A program made the translations under genes and the position numbers. The notes beneath the pieces were generated by a model. That model was not told the DNA's origin and did no database searches. It saw only the letters and a list, made by a program, of their open reading frames with translations. Positions 48,257-57,035 of a stretch of 64,000 nt of DNA are shown here, piece after piece. This DNA comes from an uncultured Bacteroidales bacterium (lineage in GTDB: Bacteria; Bacteroidota; Bacteroidia; Bacteroidales; Paludibacteraceae): the NCBI GenBank assembly GCA_903911085.1, contig CAIWCC010000117.1, positions 62,001 to 126,000 of the forward strand, read 5' to 3'. How positions within the stretch are numbered: the stretch's first letter is position 1; every line of letters starts with the position of its first letter.

Positions 48257-49113
48257 TACAGAATATGAGATTGAAATTAGTGTTGATTTTTGCCTTATCA
48301 TTAGGCACTTTATGTTATTCTCAAACCAATGATACTATCTACTTATGGCAGGGCTCTGTTCCAGGTGAGAAAAATCCCAAACACAAACCTGTGGTTACAG
48401 CCAACAAAAGTGGCAATGTAACAAGATTAACAAATGTTACCGATCCATTATTTGTTGTTTTTAAACCTAAGGCAACCAAGAATAATGGATGCGGAATTAT
48501 TGTGTGTCCGGGTGGTGGTTACTCCATTTTAGCCATCGATAAAGAAGGTTACGAAGTGGCCAAATGGCTTAATAAACTTGGATATACAGCTTTTGTGTTG
48601 CAATATCGGGTGCCAAACAATCAAACAGGAGCTTTGAGCGACATTCAGCGAGCAATGCGAATTATTAGAAGCAAAGCTGATAGTTGGAAATTAAATGCAA
48701 CCAAACTTGGAGTTATCGGCTTTTCGGCCGGTGGCAGTTTATCTGCATTGGCAAGTACCCGTTTTGAAGTTGATGCTTACTCCAAAATGGACAGCACCGA
48801 TACCGTTTCATGTCGCCCCGATTTTGCCTTACTTATTTATCCAGCTTTTCTTGATAAAGGTGAAAACAGAAGTCTCACGCCTGAATTGACTGTGAGTAAA
48901 AATACACCTCCAATGTTTATTTTTAGTGCTGCCGATGATGGATATGCTAATAGTGCACTTGTGATGACAACTGCACTTCGCGATGCAAAAGTTCCAGTTG
49001 AATTACATATATTGCCTTATGGTGGTCATGGATATGGATTACGCAAAGGAAATGTTGCTGCCGAAACTTGGCCAAAATATGCCGAAATTTGGTTGAAGAA
49101 TTTATCTAAATAG
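48253..49113 (+). CDS. Alpha/beta-hydrolase acetyl-esterase (AXE/LipO-like)
   Basis: A 286-residue secreted alpha/beta hydrolase of the acetylxylan-esterase/esterase-lipase type: oxyanion region VCPGGGYSILA, nucleophile GFSAGG (Ser158), the acidic residue in SAADDGYA and the final His in YGGHGYG. The ATG at 48253 overlaps the stop of the deacetylase gene; a second ATG at 48265 gives a tighter signal peptide (RLKLVLIFALSLGTLCYSQ) and is also possible. It likely removes O-acetyl groups, complementing the SGNH esterase at 45240. Confidence 0.87.
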   Translation: MIQNMRLKLVLIFALSLGTLCYSQTNDTIYLWQGSVPGEKNPKHKPVVTANKSGNVTRLTNVTDPLFVVFKPKATKNNGCGIIVCPGGGYSILAIDKEGYEVAKWLNKLGYTAFVLQYRVPNNQTGALSDIQRAMRIIRSKADSWKLNATKLGVIGFSAGGSLSALASTRFEVDAYSKMDSTDTVSCRPDFALLIYPAFLDKGENRSLTPELTVSKNTPPMFIFSAADDGYANSALVMTTALRDAKVPVELHILPYGGHGYGLRKGNVAAETWPKYAEIWLKNLSK

Positions 49114-49155
49114 AAATAATTGAAAAACAATAAACAAAAACTATAACAGAAAATC

Positions 49156-52100
49156 ATGATTAAAACATTTTTTATTTCAACTTTTGTGTTTTTTAGTCTG
49201 ACTTTAGTTGCTCAGAGTCAACAAAATTTATTTACAAACCGAAAAGTAAGCAACATTCAACTCGAAGCTGGTTTTAAAACTCCCACGCAAGAGTCTCGTT
49301 TACGTTGTTATTGGTGGTGGCTCAACAGTATGGCTACAAAAGAATCGATTACACGCGATATGGAAGAAATGAAAGCCAAAGGGTATGGTGGTGCTTCATT
49401 AGTTGATGCTGGCAGTTCAAGTTACAGTATTGCACTTAAAAATGCTCCTGGTCCTGTTTTTATGAGTCGGGAATGGATGGAATTGTACAAACATGCTGTT
49501 CGTGAAGCCGATAGATTTGGAATAGAATTAAGTGTAAATGTGCAAAGTGGCTGGAATCCCGGAGCACCTTCTATTACGCCCGAATACGCACTCAAAAAAG
49601 TGGTGTGGTCTGAGGTAAATGTAACTGGAGGTCAGGTGCTAAATCTTGATTTAGCTCTGCCAAAAAACCAATTAATGTACGAAGATATTCTGGTACAAGC
49701 CATTCCTAATAAACCGTCACAGAAGAATGAAATTAAAAATTGGGCAAAGAAATCTTTTACTGACAAAATTGGGTCAATGGGAATATATCCATTACACTAT
49801 TTATTGCGAACTGATTTTGAAAATAAGCCTAACGATGTAGTTATCAAAAAGAACGAAATAATTGATGTGACAAGTTTTTTCAAAAATGGAAAATTGACAT
49901 GGAATGCGCCAGCTGGAGAATGGACAATTATTCGTTATGGCTACACTTGTACGGGTGTACGCACTTCTACAACAAGCGATGGTTGGAGTGGACTTTCGTT
50001 AGACCATTTAAGCGTCGAAGCTTTTGATTTATTTAGTAAAACGGTTATCCTTCCGCTCATAAAAACGGCTCAGGAAGTTGGAAGTAGTGTTAAATTCCTG
50101 CAAACTGATAGTTGGGAAATGGGCGTTGCAAACTGGACGAAAAAGCTCCCTGCTGAATTTAGAAAATACCGTGGATATGATATTGCCAATTTTATGCCTG
50201 TTTTAGCAGGACGAATTGTTGACAGCCGAAACGAATCGAATCGTTTTTTACATGATTTCAGAAAAACAGTTGGCGATTGTGTTGCCGAAAACCACTACCG
50301 CCAATTTTATAATGTTGCTCACAAATATGGCATGGGCATTCACCCCGAATCTGGTGGTCCACACTCAGCGCCTGTCGATGGACTTCGGGTAATGGCTATC
50401 AGCGATTTTCCACAAGGTGAATTTTGGGCAACTGCCAATACGCATCGGGTAAAAGATGAAGCACGCCTTTCGGTGAAGCAAAGTGCCTGTGTGGCTCACA
50501 CCAACGGAAAACGATTTGTGGCTGCCGAAGGACCTACAAGCATTGGACCGCAATGGGAACGTGCACCTATGGACTTGAAAGCCAATATAGACCGTGTGTT
50601 TTGTTCTGGTGTAAATCGAATTGTTTGGCATACTTTTTCATCGTCGCCAAAAGAGTTTGGATTGCCCGGAAACGAATACTTTGCGGGAACTCACCTCAAT
50701 CCAAATGTTACTTGGTGGAAGCAATCCGTAGATTTTATCAGCTATTTAAATCGGTCGAGTTATATGCTTCAACAAGGCTTATATGTTGCCGATGTATTGT
50801 ATTATTACGGCGACGATGTTCCTAATTTTGTGTTTATGAAGGAAGAAGTACCAGAATTAAATTTTGGATACGACTGGGATAAGTGTTCCAAAGAAGTTAT
50901 TCTCAATCGGTTGTCGTTTGATGGCAATAAAATTGTGTTGCCCGATGGAATGAGTTATCGAATACTTATGCTGCCAAACGAAAAGTCTATTGATTTAAAC
51001 GTATTGCGCAAAATAGAAAAACTTGTAAAAGCAGGAATGACTTTGGTTGGTCCTCGTCCTTCGGAAACTACGGGATTTAGCAACTATCCAAACGAAGATG
51101 CAGCGTTGAAAATCATTGCAGATAAACTTTGGGGCAAGATAGATGGCAAAACAATTGTTGAAAACAGTTATGGAAAAGGTCATGTTGTTTGGGGTAAAGA
51201 TGTTAATGATGTGTTGGCTAACTTAAATGTCAAACCTGATTTCCAGTTCAAAGGAACTCACACAAACGCTCGCTTGGATTATATTCACCGAAGTACCGAA
51301 AATCAAGAAATATATTTTATCAGCAATCGTTTTGGTCAAATGCAATTCAACGATTTTCAGTACCGATACTTATCCACATTACCTGACAGGTACGAGCAAG
51401 TGGAATGTAGTTTTAGGGTTACAAATAAAGTACCTGAATTTTGGAACCCAATAACAGGTGAAATTCAAGAAATTGTAAACTATCGGATTGAAAACGGACT
51501 AACCATTATTCCGTTACTTTTTGAACCGGAGGGATCAAAGTTTATTGTGTTTAAAAATGCGCCAGAAGTGCCACATATTGTTGAAATTAAGAAAGATAAC
51601 CAGTCAATTTTTCCAAATTTCGATATGCAAACCAAAGCATTGGGCTATATTAATTTCAAAAAAAATAATGGAAAGGTTTCAGCAATAGTAAATCAACCAG
51701 GCGTTTATAATCTAGTTTGGTCGGATGGAAGGCGTGAAGAGATAAAATCATTGACAGAAAATACTGTTATTCCGCTTACCGGCGAATGGGAAATTTATTT
51801 TGATGCCAAATGGGGTGCTCCTGCAAATGCAAAAACTTCAGAGCTAAAATCGTGGACTGAATTTGACGATAATGGTATAAAATACTATTCTGGCACAGCT
51901 ACTTACCATAAATCTTTTGAGCTTTCCGACACCAATTTAAAAGAAAATATATTATTCTTGGATTTAGGAAATGTAAAAGAAATGGCTTCTATAAAAATAA
52001 ACGGTCATCAAATGCAGGTAATTTGGAGTGCACCATTTCTTTTCGATATTACCGATTATGTTATTGCGGGAATAAATAAGTTGGAAGTAGAAGTTGTAAA

Positions 52101-52272
52101 TCTTTGGGCAAACAGACTTATTGGTGATAGTAAATTGCCTGTCGAAAAACGACTTACCAAAACAAATGTTATAAAATTTGAAACTCCCGATTCAGAAAAG
52201 TTGTTGCGAGTGTCAGGCTTAGTTGGACCTGTAAATATTGTTACCCAAAAAGTGTTTAACTTGAAAAAATAA
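49156..52272 (+). CDS. GH106 alpha-L-rhamnosidase, second full-length copy
   Basis: A 1038-residue secreted GH106 (signal peptide ending LVAQS). Seen here: CYWWWLNSMATKESITRDME, LSVNVQSGWNPGAPS, the acidic site Asp318/Glu321 (LQTDSWEMGVANW), Glu458 (FVAAEGPTSIGPQ), and the GH106 C-terminal sandwich with DLGNVKEMASIKINGHQ and NLWANRLIGDSKLP. It is clearly related to the GH106 at 25215 but divergent, for example SWEMG in place of SYETGG at the first acidic site, which suggests a different rhamnose linkage or context. The GH2 gene starts 18 bases downstream. Confidence 0.92.
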   Translation: MIKTFFISTFVFFSLTLVAQSQQNLFTNRKVSNIQLEAGFKTPTQESRLRCYWWWLNSMATKESITRDMEEMKAKGYGGASLVDAGSSSYSIALKNAPGPVFMSREWMELYKHAVREADRFGIELSVNVQSGWNPGAPSITPEYALKKVVWSEVNVTGGQVLNLDLALPKNQLMYEDILVQAIPNKPSQKNEIKNWAKKSFTDKIGSMGIYPLHYLLRTDFENKPNDVVIKKNEIIDVTSFFKNGKLTWNAPAGEWTIIRYGYTCTGVRTSTTSDGWSGLSLDHLSVEAFDLFSKTVILPLIKTAQEVGSSVKFLQTDSWEMGVANWTKKLPAEFRKYRGYDIANFMPVLAGRIVDSRNESNRFLHDFRKTVGDCVAENHYRQFYNVAHKYGMGIHPESGGPHSAPVDGLRVMAISDFPQGEFWATANTHRVKDEARLSVKQSACVAHTNGKRFVAAEGPTSIGPQWERAPMDLKANIDRVFCSGVNRIVWHTFSSSPKEFGLPGNEYFAGTHLNPNVTWWKQSVDFISYLNRSSYMLQQGLYVADVLYYYGDDVPNFVFMKEEVPELNFGYDWDKCSKEVILNRLSFDGNKIVLPDGMSYRILMLPNEKSIDLNVLRKIEKLVKAGMTLVGPRPSETTGFSNYPNEDAALKIIADKLWGKIDGKTIVENSYGKGHVVWGKDVNDVLANLNVKPDFQFKGTHTNARLDYIHRSTENQEIYFISNRFGQMQFNDFQYRYLSTLPDRYEQVECSFRVTNKVPEFWNPITGEIQEIVNYRIENGLTIIPLLFEPEGSKFIVFKNAPEVPHIVEIKKDNQSIFPNFDMQTKALGYINFKKNNGKVSAIVNQPGVYNLVWSDGRREEIKSLTENTVIPLTGEWEIYFDAKWGAPANAKTSELKSWTEFDDNGIKYYSGTATYHKSFELSDTNLKENILFLDLGNVKEMASIKINGHQMQVIWSAPFLFDITDYVIAGINKLEVEVVNLWANRLIGDSKLPVEKRLTKTNVIKFETPDSEKLLRVSGLVGPVNIVTQKVFNLKK

Positions 52273-52290
52273 TTTAGTAAAATAATAAAT

Positions 52291-54072
52291 ATGAAAATCA
52301 ACAAAAAAACTAAAGTTCTTTTAATGTGTTTAGGTTTAAGCCTACTCGTTCCAGCGCAATCATTCATGACAAATCCCTATTCGCGCAAAAATTCCGAATT
52401 GCTTAATGGTAAATGGAATGCGCTTATCGACGTTTATTGTATGGGAGAATTAGCAGGAATTTTTAAAAATAAACAACAATCCACTACCACTAAGGCTGTT
52501 GAGTACACTTTTAATGATGGTCTGCGTTTGGATGTGCCAGGCGATTTTAACTCACAAATGCCCGAACTAAAGTATTATGAAGGGAATGTATGGTATCAAC
52601 GTAAAATAAATGTTACCAAAACAGATAACTGCAAGCAATTTATCTATTTTGCAGGTTCAAACTACATTACCAAAGCATGGCTCAATGGAGTAAGTATTGG
52701 ACAGCACGAAGGTGGATTCTTGCCATTCCAGTTCGATATAACCAAAATAGCCAAAGCTGGAGAAAATGATTTAGTGGTTATGACCAACAACAATCGTAAA
52801 GTTGATTTTATTCCAGCATTGAATTTCGACTGGTGGAACTATGGTGGCATTACCCGCGATGTTTTCCTGATTGAAACCCCCGATGTGTATATCAACGATT
52901 ACAAAGTACAACTCAAAAAAGGCTCTCAAAATATCATTGCAGGGTATGTGAAACTGGAAGGTGCCACAGCCGTTCAAAATGTGGAAGTTTTTATTGCGGA
53001 ACTTAAAATCCGCAAAAAGCTTACAACCGATAATACTGGTTTAGCAGCATTCGAAATTGCTACAAAACCTCAATTATGGGAACCTTCATCCCCAAAATTG
53101 TATGATGTAAAAATACTATCTGAGAAGGATACTATTTCTGAACAAATTGGTTTTAGAACTATCGAAACAAAAGGAAATAAAATCCTACTGAATGGAAAAC
53201 CCATCTTTATTAAAGGTGTGAGTTTTCACGAAGAAATTGCACAACGTATGGGACGTGCAAATTCGGATGCAGATGCTGCCATGATTTTGTCCGAAGCCAA
53301 GGCATTGGGTTGTAACTTTGTTCGTACAGCTCATTATTCTCAAAACGAACATACAGTGCGTATGGCTGAGAAAATGGGTTTGATGATTTGGGAAGAAATT
53401 CCGGTGTGGCAAGGCATTAAATTTACCGACGAAACCGTTATGGTGAAAGCGCAAAACATGCTCAAAGAAATGATCTTCAGGGATAAAAATCGTGCTGCTA
53501 TTATTGTATGGAGTATACAAAATGAAACTGTACCTTCGGCTGCTCGTGACAAAATGCTTGTCGGTTTGGCTAAAATGACTCACCAATTGGATAGTACACG
53601 ATTGATTGGTGGTGCTTTTGATAATGTAAAATACGATATTGGTACTAATACATTTTCGCTAAATGACAGCTTAATAAATTATGTGGATTTGGTAGGTATA
53701 AACAAATACATGGGTTGGTATGAGGCTTTTCGTGTTGATCCAAGCCAGATTAAATGGAATGTGGCTACTAGCAAACCGCTGATTATGTCAGAGTTTGGAG
53801 GTGAAGCGCAGTACGGACAGCATGGCAAAACCGATACGCCTTCATCATGGAGCGAAGAAAACCAGGAAAAGCTCTATCGTGATAACTTGACAATGTTCAA
53901 AAATATTTCCAATCTATGTGGTACAGTGCCATGGATATTGTTCGATTTTCGTTCGCCAAACCGCTGGAACAAACAAAATCAAGATGGCTGGAATAGAAAA
54001 GGACTTGTGTCCGACAAAGGACAACGTAAAAAAGCATGGTATGTAATGAAAGCTTATTACGATGGAAAATAG
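52291..54072 (+). CDS. GH2 glycosidase, predicted beta-glucuronidase
   Basis: A 593-residue secreted enzyme (signal peptide ending PAQS) with the three core GH2 domains: sugar-binding jelly roll (about 25-190), Ig-like (about 195-285) and TIM barrel (about 290-590). The acid/base is Glu412 (WSIQNET) and the nucleophile Glu501 (IMSEFGGEA). Near the C-terminus WNRKG places Asn568 and Lys570 in the N-x-K arrangement that contacts the uronate carboxylate in E. coli beta-glucuronidase (N566/K568). This supports beta-glucuronidase or galacturonidase activity over beta-galactosidase. It is the last gene of the PUL; the terminator follows at 54235. Confidence 0.88.
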   Translation: MKINKKTKVLLMCLGLSLLVPAQSFMTNPYSRKNSELLNGKWNALIDVYCMGELAGIFKNKQQSTTTKAVEYTFNDGLRLDVPGDFNSQMPELKYYEGNVWYQRKINVTKTDNCKQFIYFAGSNYITKAWLNGVSIGQHEGGFLPFQFDITKIAKAGENDLVVMTNNNRKVDFIPALNFDWWNYGGITRDVFLIETPDVYINDYKVQLKKGSQNIIAGYVKLEGATAVQNVEVFIAELKIRKKLTTDNTGLAAFEIATKPQLWEPSSPKLYDVKILSEKDTISEQIGFRTIETKGNKILLNGKPIFIKGVSFHEEIAQRMGRANSDADAAMILSEAKALGCNFVRTAHYSQNEHTVRMAEKMGLMIWEEIPVWQGIKFTDETVMVKAQNMLKEMIFRDKNRAAIIVWSIQNETVPSAARDKMLVGLAKMTHQLDSTRLIGGAFDNVKYDIGTNTFSLNDSLINYVDLVGINKYMGWYEAFRVDPSQIKWNVATSKPLIMSEFGGEAQYGQHGKTDTPSSWSEENQEKLYRDNLTMFKNISNLCGTVPWILFDFRSPNRWNKQNQDGWNRKGLVSDKGQRKKAWYVMKAYYDGK

Positions 54073-54234
54073 AAAGAGTTATTATTTTTATTCGAGAAAG
54101 CAATTCATATAAATAATGAATCAATCTTGTAAAATAAATATTAAAGATGCCTATTTGAATTTCCACATAAAAATGGACAACAATAAATATAGATTTTTTT
54201 ACTGTTGATACCCATTTTTATTATTTTTGATGGA

Positions 54235-54267
54235 AAGCCCTGCATGAGAATGTAGGGCTTTTTTTTT
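54235..54267 (+). terminator. Intrinsic terminator ending the PUL
   Basis: Ten-base stem AAGCCCTGCA / TGTAGGGCTT (54235-54244 and 54251-54260, one G-T pair), loop TGAGAA, followed by nine T to 54267. It is 160 bases after the GH2 stop and is the only strong hairpin in the gap. Confidence 0.88.
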
Positions 54268-54704
54268 AATTAGTTAATTGTAGTGAATGTGTTCGTCAAA
54301 AACCAGAATTGTTCTATGTTTAAACTTAATTGCCATTTGATTTTATGTCAATACCCTTAGATTCAAATTGTGGTATGTAGATTTCATTTTTTAAAATTTT
54401 GTTAATTTACGCATTGAGTTTTTTGAATGATTTAAAAAATTATAGTAAGAATGCACTTATTGTTAAATTACTTGCATAAAGTGTGTTTGTTTTACTATTT
54501 GATTAAGCAATAAAATTTTTATTTATACATATCTATATTGCTGAATGTTTAAAACGTGCCTCTTTTGGTGCGTTTTTCACTTATTAAAAGTTTATTAATG
54601 TAAATAAAACTAATAATTATATTAATTGTGACTCAAAACTACTTATTATGAAAAAAAAGCGAGTTAAAAAATGTTACAGATTAACTTAAGTGATAATTTT
54701 TATG
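54268..54704. other. AT-rich gap before the two-component system, with a second hairpin
   Basis: No gene seen. A hairpin at 54551-54576 (AAAACGTGCC, loop TCTTTT, GGTGCGTTTT; two G-T pairs) followed by T could be a second terminator, isolating the histidine kinase gene from the PUL. The rest has no recognisable signal. Confidence 0.55.
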
Positions 54705-54712
54705 TAAATTTG
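54705..54712 (+). promoter_or_regulatory. Candidate -7 box (TAAATTTG) of the rprXY-like operon
   Basis: TAAATTTG fits TAnnTTTG and ends 8 bases before the ATG at 54721. If used, the transcript would begin within a few bases of the start codon, which would make the mRNA leaderless or nearly so. No clear -33 element was found. Confidence 0.45.
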
Positions 54713-54720
54713 TCGCGATT

Positions 54721-56259
54721 ATGAAGAAGACAACTATTTGGATATTGATATTAACGATGCTGTTAACTTTTGTAGGGCTAATTGCGCTACAAGCTCGTTA
54801 TGTAAGAATCAATGCTGAAATGATTGAAAATCAGTTTAACGAAAAAGTTCAAACAAGTCTTTATCAAACTGTAAGTTTAGTTGAAGAAAACGAAGCGCTT
54901 GGGTATTTAGGGCAAACATTAGAAGCTGAAGAAAATATCTCTGATAAAAATAAACTTACAAGCCTCGATGTACAAAACGTTAAGCTGAAAAATAACATTG
55001 ATAGTATGGCTGGTGATTTAAAACCAACATCTGAGCAATTAAATCGCCCAACTATCAGATTGTCAACTCGGCATGGAAAAGCCACTATTGAGGAAACTTC
55101 AAGGTACTTGCAAGAAAAATTTCAACAAAATTTTTCGAGATCAAAAACAATTCTTGATCAAGCAGTCTTTAGATGGATAAAAGAAACTGATAACAAAGAA
55201 ATTACTGAGAGAGTTAATTTTGAAGAGTTGGATGGTATTCTCGAAAAAGTGTTGATTAATAACGGTGTGGATTTGCCATTTTTCTATTCGGTGGTCGACA
55301 AACAAGGAAAAGTATTGTATAAATGTCACAAGAGTATTCAACCAAGCTTTGAGAATTATTCAAATAACGTTTATAAACAAAAGCTTTTCCCTTTTGATGA
55401 GTCGAACAGAATTGCTTATTTGCAAGTGATTTTTCCCACAAAGCAAGATTTTATTTTAAACTCTATGGATTTAATCTTGCCATCTGTGGCTTTGGTTTCT
55501 CTTATTTTATGCATTTTTATTTTTGCAATTATTATCATTTTCAGGCAGAAGCAGCTTAATAACATGAAAAATGATTTTGTAAATAATATGACGCATGAAT
55601 TGAAAACGCCAATATCAACTATTTCATTGGCTTCACAGATGTTGCAAGACCCAGGTGTAGGAAAAACTCCTGAAACATTGAAACATATTTCAAATGTAAT
55701 ACGCGACGAAACGAAACGTTTGAGTTTACAGGTTGAAAAGGTATTGCAGATGTCGGTTTTTGAAAGAGAAAAATCAATTTTAAAGTTAAATGAAATTCAG
55801 ATTAATTCTCTTATTAAAGATATAATTGGGAATTTTTCCTTAAAGGTAACCAGTAAAGGAGGTCAAATAACTTCCAAACTTGGAGCAAAAAATGATCTTG
55901 CTCTTATTGATGAAGTGCATTTTACAAATGTGATTTTTAATTTAATGGACAATGCACTTAAATACGGCGACAAACCTCTATTGCTTACAATCGAAACTTG
56001 GAATGAGAAAGATAACTTACTCATTAGTATCGAGGACAACGGTATAGGGATAAATAAAGAGGACTTGAAAAGAATTTTTGAGAAATTCTATAGAGTTTCT
56101 ACTGGAAATCTACACAATGTGAAAGGATTCGGATTAGGTTTAGCTTATGTAAAAAAAATTGTAACCGAACATCGTGGAAGCATTAAAGTAGAGAGCGAAT
56201 TAAATATTGGAACAAAATTTATTATAACAATACCAACACTTAAAAATTACGAATTATGA
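54721..56259 (+). CDS. rprX: Sensor histidine kinase, RprX-like
   Basis: A 512-residue inner-membrane kinase: TM1 at about 5-23, a periplasmic region (about 25-248) and TM2 (about 250-272). Then come the HisKA domain with His292 in NNMTHELKTPIS and the HATPase domain with the N box NALKYG, DNGIGI and GFGLGLAY. The partner response regulator overlaps its stop by four bases. The domain order and the strong similarity of that regulator to RprY of Bacteroides support the RprX call; the name of the kinase rests mainly on this pairing. The signal sensed is unknown. It is separated from the PUL by a terminator, so it is probably a general regulator and not the PUL sensor. Confidence 0.85.
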   Translation: MKKTTIWILILTMLLTFVGLIALQARYVRINAEMIENQFNEKVQTSLYQTVSLVEENEALGYLGQTLEAEENISDKNKLTSLDVQNVKLKNNIDSMAGDLKPTSEQLNRPTIRLSTRHGKATIEETSRYLQEKFQQNFSRSKTILDQAVFRWIKETDNKEITERVNFEELDGILEKVLINNGVDLPFFYSVVDKQGKVLYKCHKSIQPSFENYSNNVYKQKLFPFDESNRIAYLQVIFPTKQDFILNSMDLILPSVALVSLILCIFIFAIIIIFRQKQLNNMKNDFVNNMTHELKTPISTISLASQMLQDPGVGKTPETLKHISNVIRDETKRLSLQVEKVLQMSVFEREKSILKLNEIQINSLIKDIIGNFSLKVTSKGGQITSKLGAKNDLALIDEVHFTNVIFNLMDNALKYGDKPLLLTIETWNEKDNLLISIEDNGIGINKEDLKRIFEKFYRVSTGNLHNVKGFGLGLAYVKKIVTEHRGSIKVESELNIGTKFIITIPTLKNYEL

Positions 56260-56963
56260 CAGACGAAAAAGTAAAAATCTTGTTGTGCGAAGATGATGAA
56301 AATCTTGGCATGCTTCTCAGAGAGTATTTAATTACTAAAGGTTATGATGCAGATTTACACCCTGATGGAGAAGCTGGTTACAAAGCTTTCTCTCGCAATA
56401 AATATGATTTATGCGTTCTTGATGTAATGATGCCTAAAAAAGATGGTTTTTCATTGGCAGCTGACATTCGTTCAATGAATACCGAAGTGCCTATCGTTTT
56501 CTTGACTGCTAAGTCGATGAAAGAAGATATTTTACAAGGATTCAAGTTGGGTGCTGACGATTATTTGTCAAAACCTTTCAGCATGGAAGAGTTATTGTAT
56601 CGCATAGAATCAATTTTGCGTCGCGTAAAAGGTAAACGTGCTAAAGACGTTGTGGTTTACAATCTAGGTGGTTTCACTTTTGATGCGCAAAAACAATTGT
56701 TGTCTTATGGTGGAGATGCAAAAAAATTAACTACTAAAGAATCTGAATTGTTGAATCTATTAGCTGCTAACGCAAATAATATTTTAGAACGTAATTTTGC
56801 CTTGAAAACTATTTGGGTAGACGATAATTACTTTAATGCTCGTAGCATGGACGTGTATATCACCAAATTACGCAAATTATTGAAGTCTGACGAGAATGTT
56901 GCAATTATCAACATTCATGGAAAAGGATATAAATTAATTACTCCAGTAGTGAAAGAAGAGTAG
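56256..56963 (+). CDS. rprY: OmpR-family response regulator, RprY-like
   Basis: A 235-residue regulator: receiver domain (about 7-122) with the acidic pair EDDE, phosphoacceptor Asp56 in LDVMMPKKDG, Thr in FLTAK and Lys in SKPFSMEEL. A winged-helix DNA-binding domain (about 140-232) ends in INIHGKGYKLI. The receiver segment LLCEDDENLGMLLREYL closely resembles RprY of Bacteroides as I remember it. Its start ATG overlaps the kinase stop (ATGA), so the two are translationally coupled. A strong hairpin terminator follows at 57005. Confidence 0.92.
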   Translation: MTDEKVKILLCEDDENLGMLLREYLITKGYDADLHPDGEAGYKAFSRNKYDLCVLDVMMPKKDGFSLAADIRSMNTEVPIVFLTAKSMKEDILQGFKLGADDYLSKPFSMEELLYRIESILRRVKGKRAKDVVVYNLGGFTFDAQKQLLSYGGDAKKLTTKESELLNLLAANANNILERNFALKTIWVDDNYFNARSMDVYITKLRKLLKSDENVAIINIHGKGYKLITPVVKEE

Positions 56964-57004
56964 AATTCCTAAATAATTTAACAACTTGCAAATCAAAATT
57001 AATT

Positions 57005-57031
57005 AAACCGCTCGTGAGAGCGGTTTTTTTT
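57005..57031 (+). terminator. Intrinsic terminator after rprY-like gene, possibly bidirectional
   Basis: Nine-base perfect stem AAACCGCTC / GAGCGGTTT (57005-57013 and 57018-57026), loop GTGA, then T to 57031. The A-rich left flank gives it weak potential to stop the convergent minus-strand phosphatase transcript, which ends at 57036. Confidence 0.9.
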
Positions 57032-57035
57032 GCGT

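Noticed and set aside
53185-53586. A 133-codon minus-strand open frame inside the GH2 gene
   Set aside because: It overlaps the GH2 catalytic barrel, including the acid/base region, and the translation shows no family features.
1-54072. Ulvan utilisation locus
   Set aside because: BNR_4, GH78, GH105 and GH43 genes fit, but no sulfatase is present anywhere in the window, and ulvan is heavily sulfated.
54721-56963. The two-component system as the PUL regulator
   Set aside because: A strong terminator separates it from the PUL, the regulator resembles RprY of the core genome, and it is not a hybrid HTCS protein.
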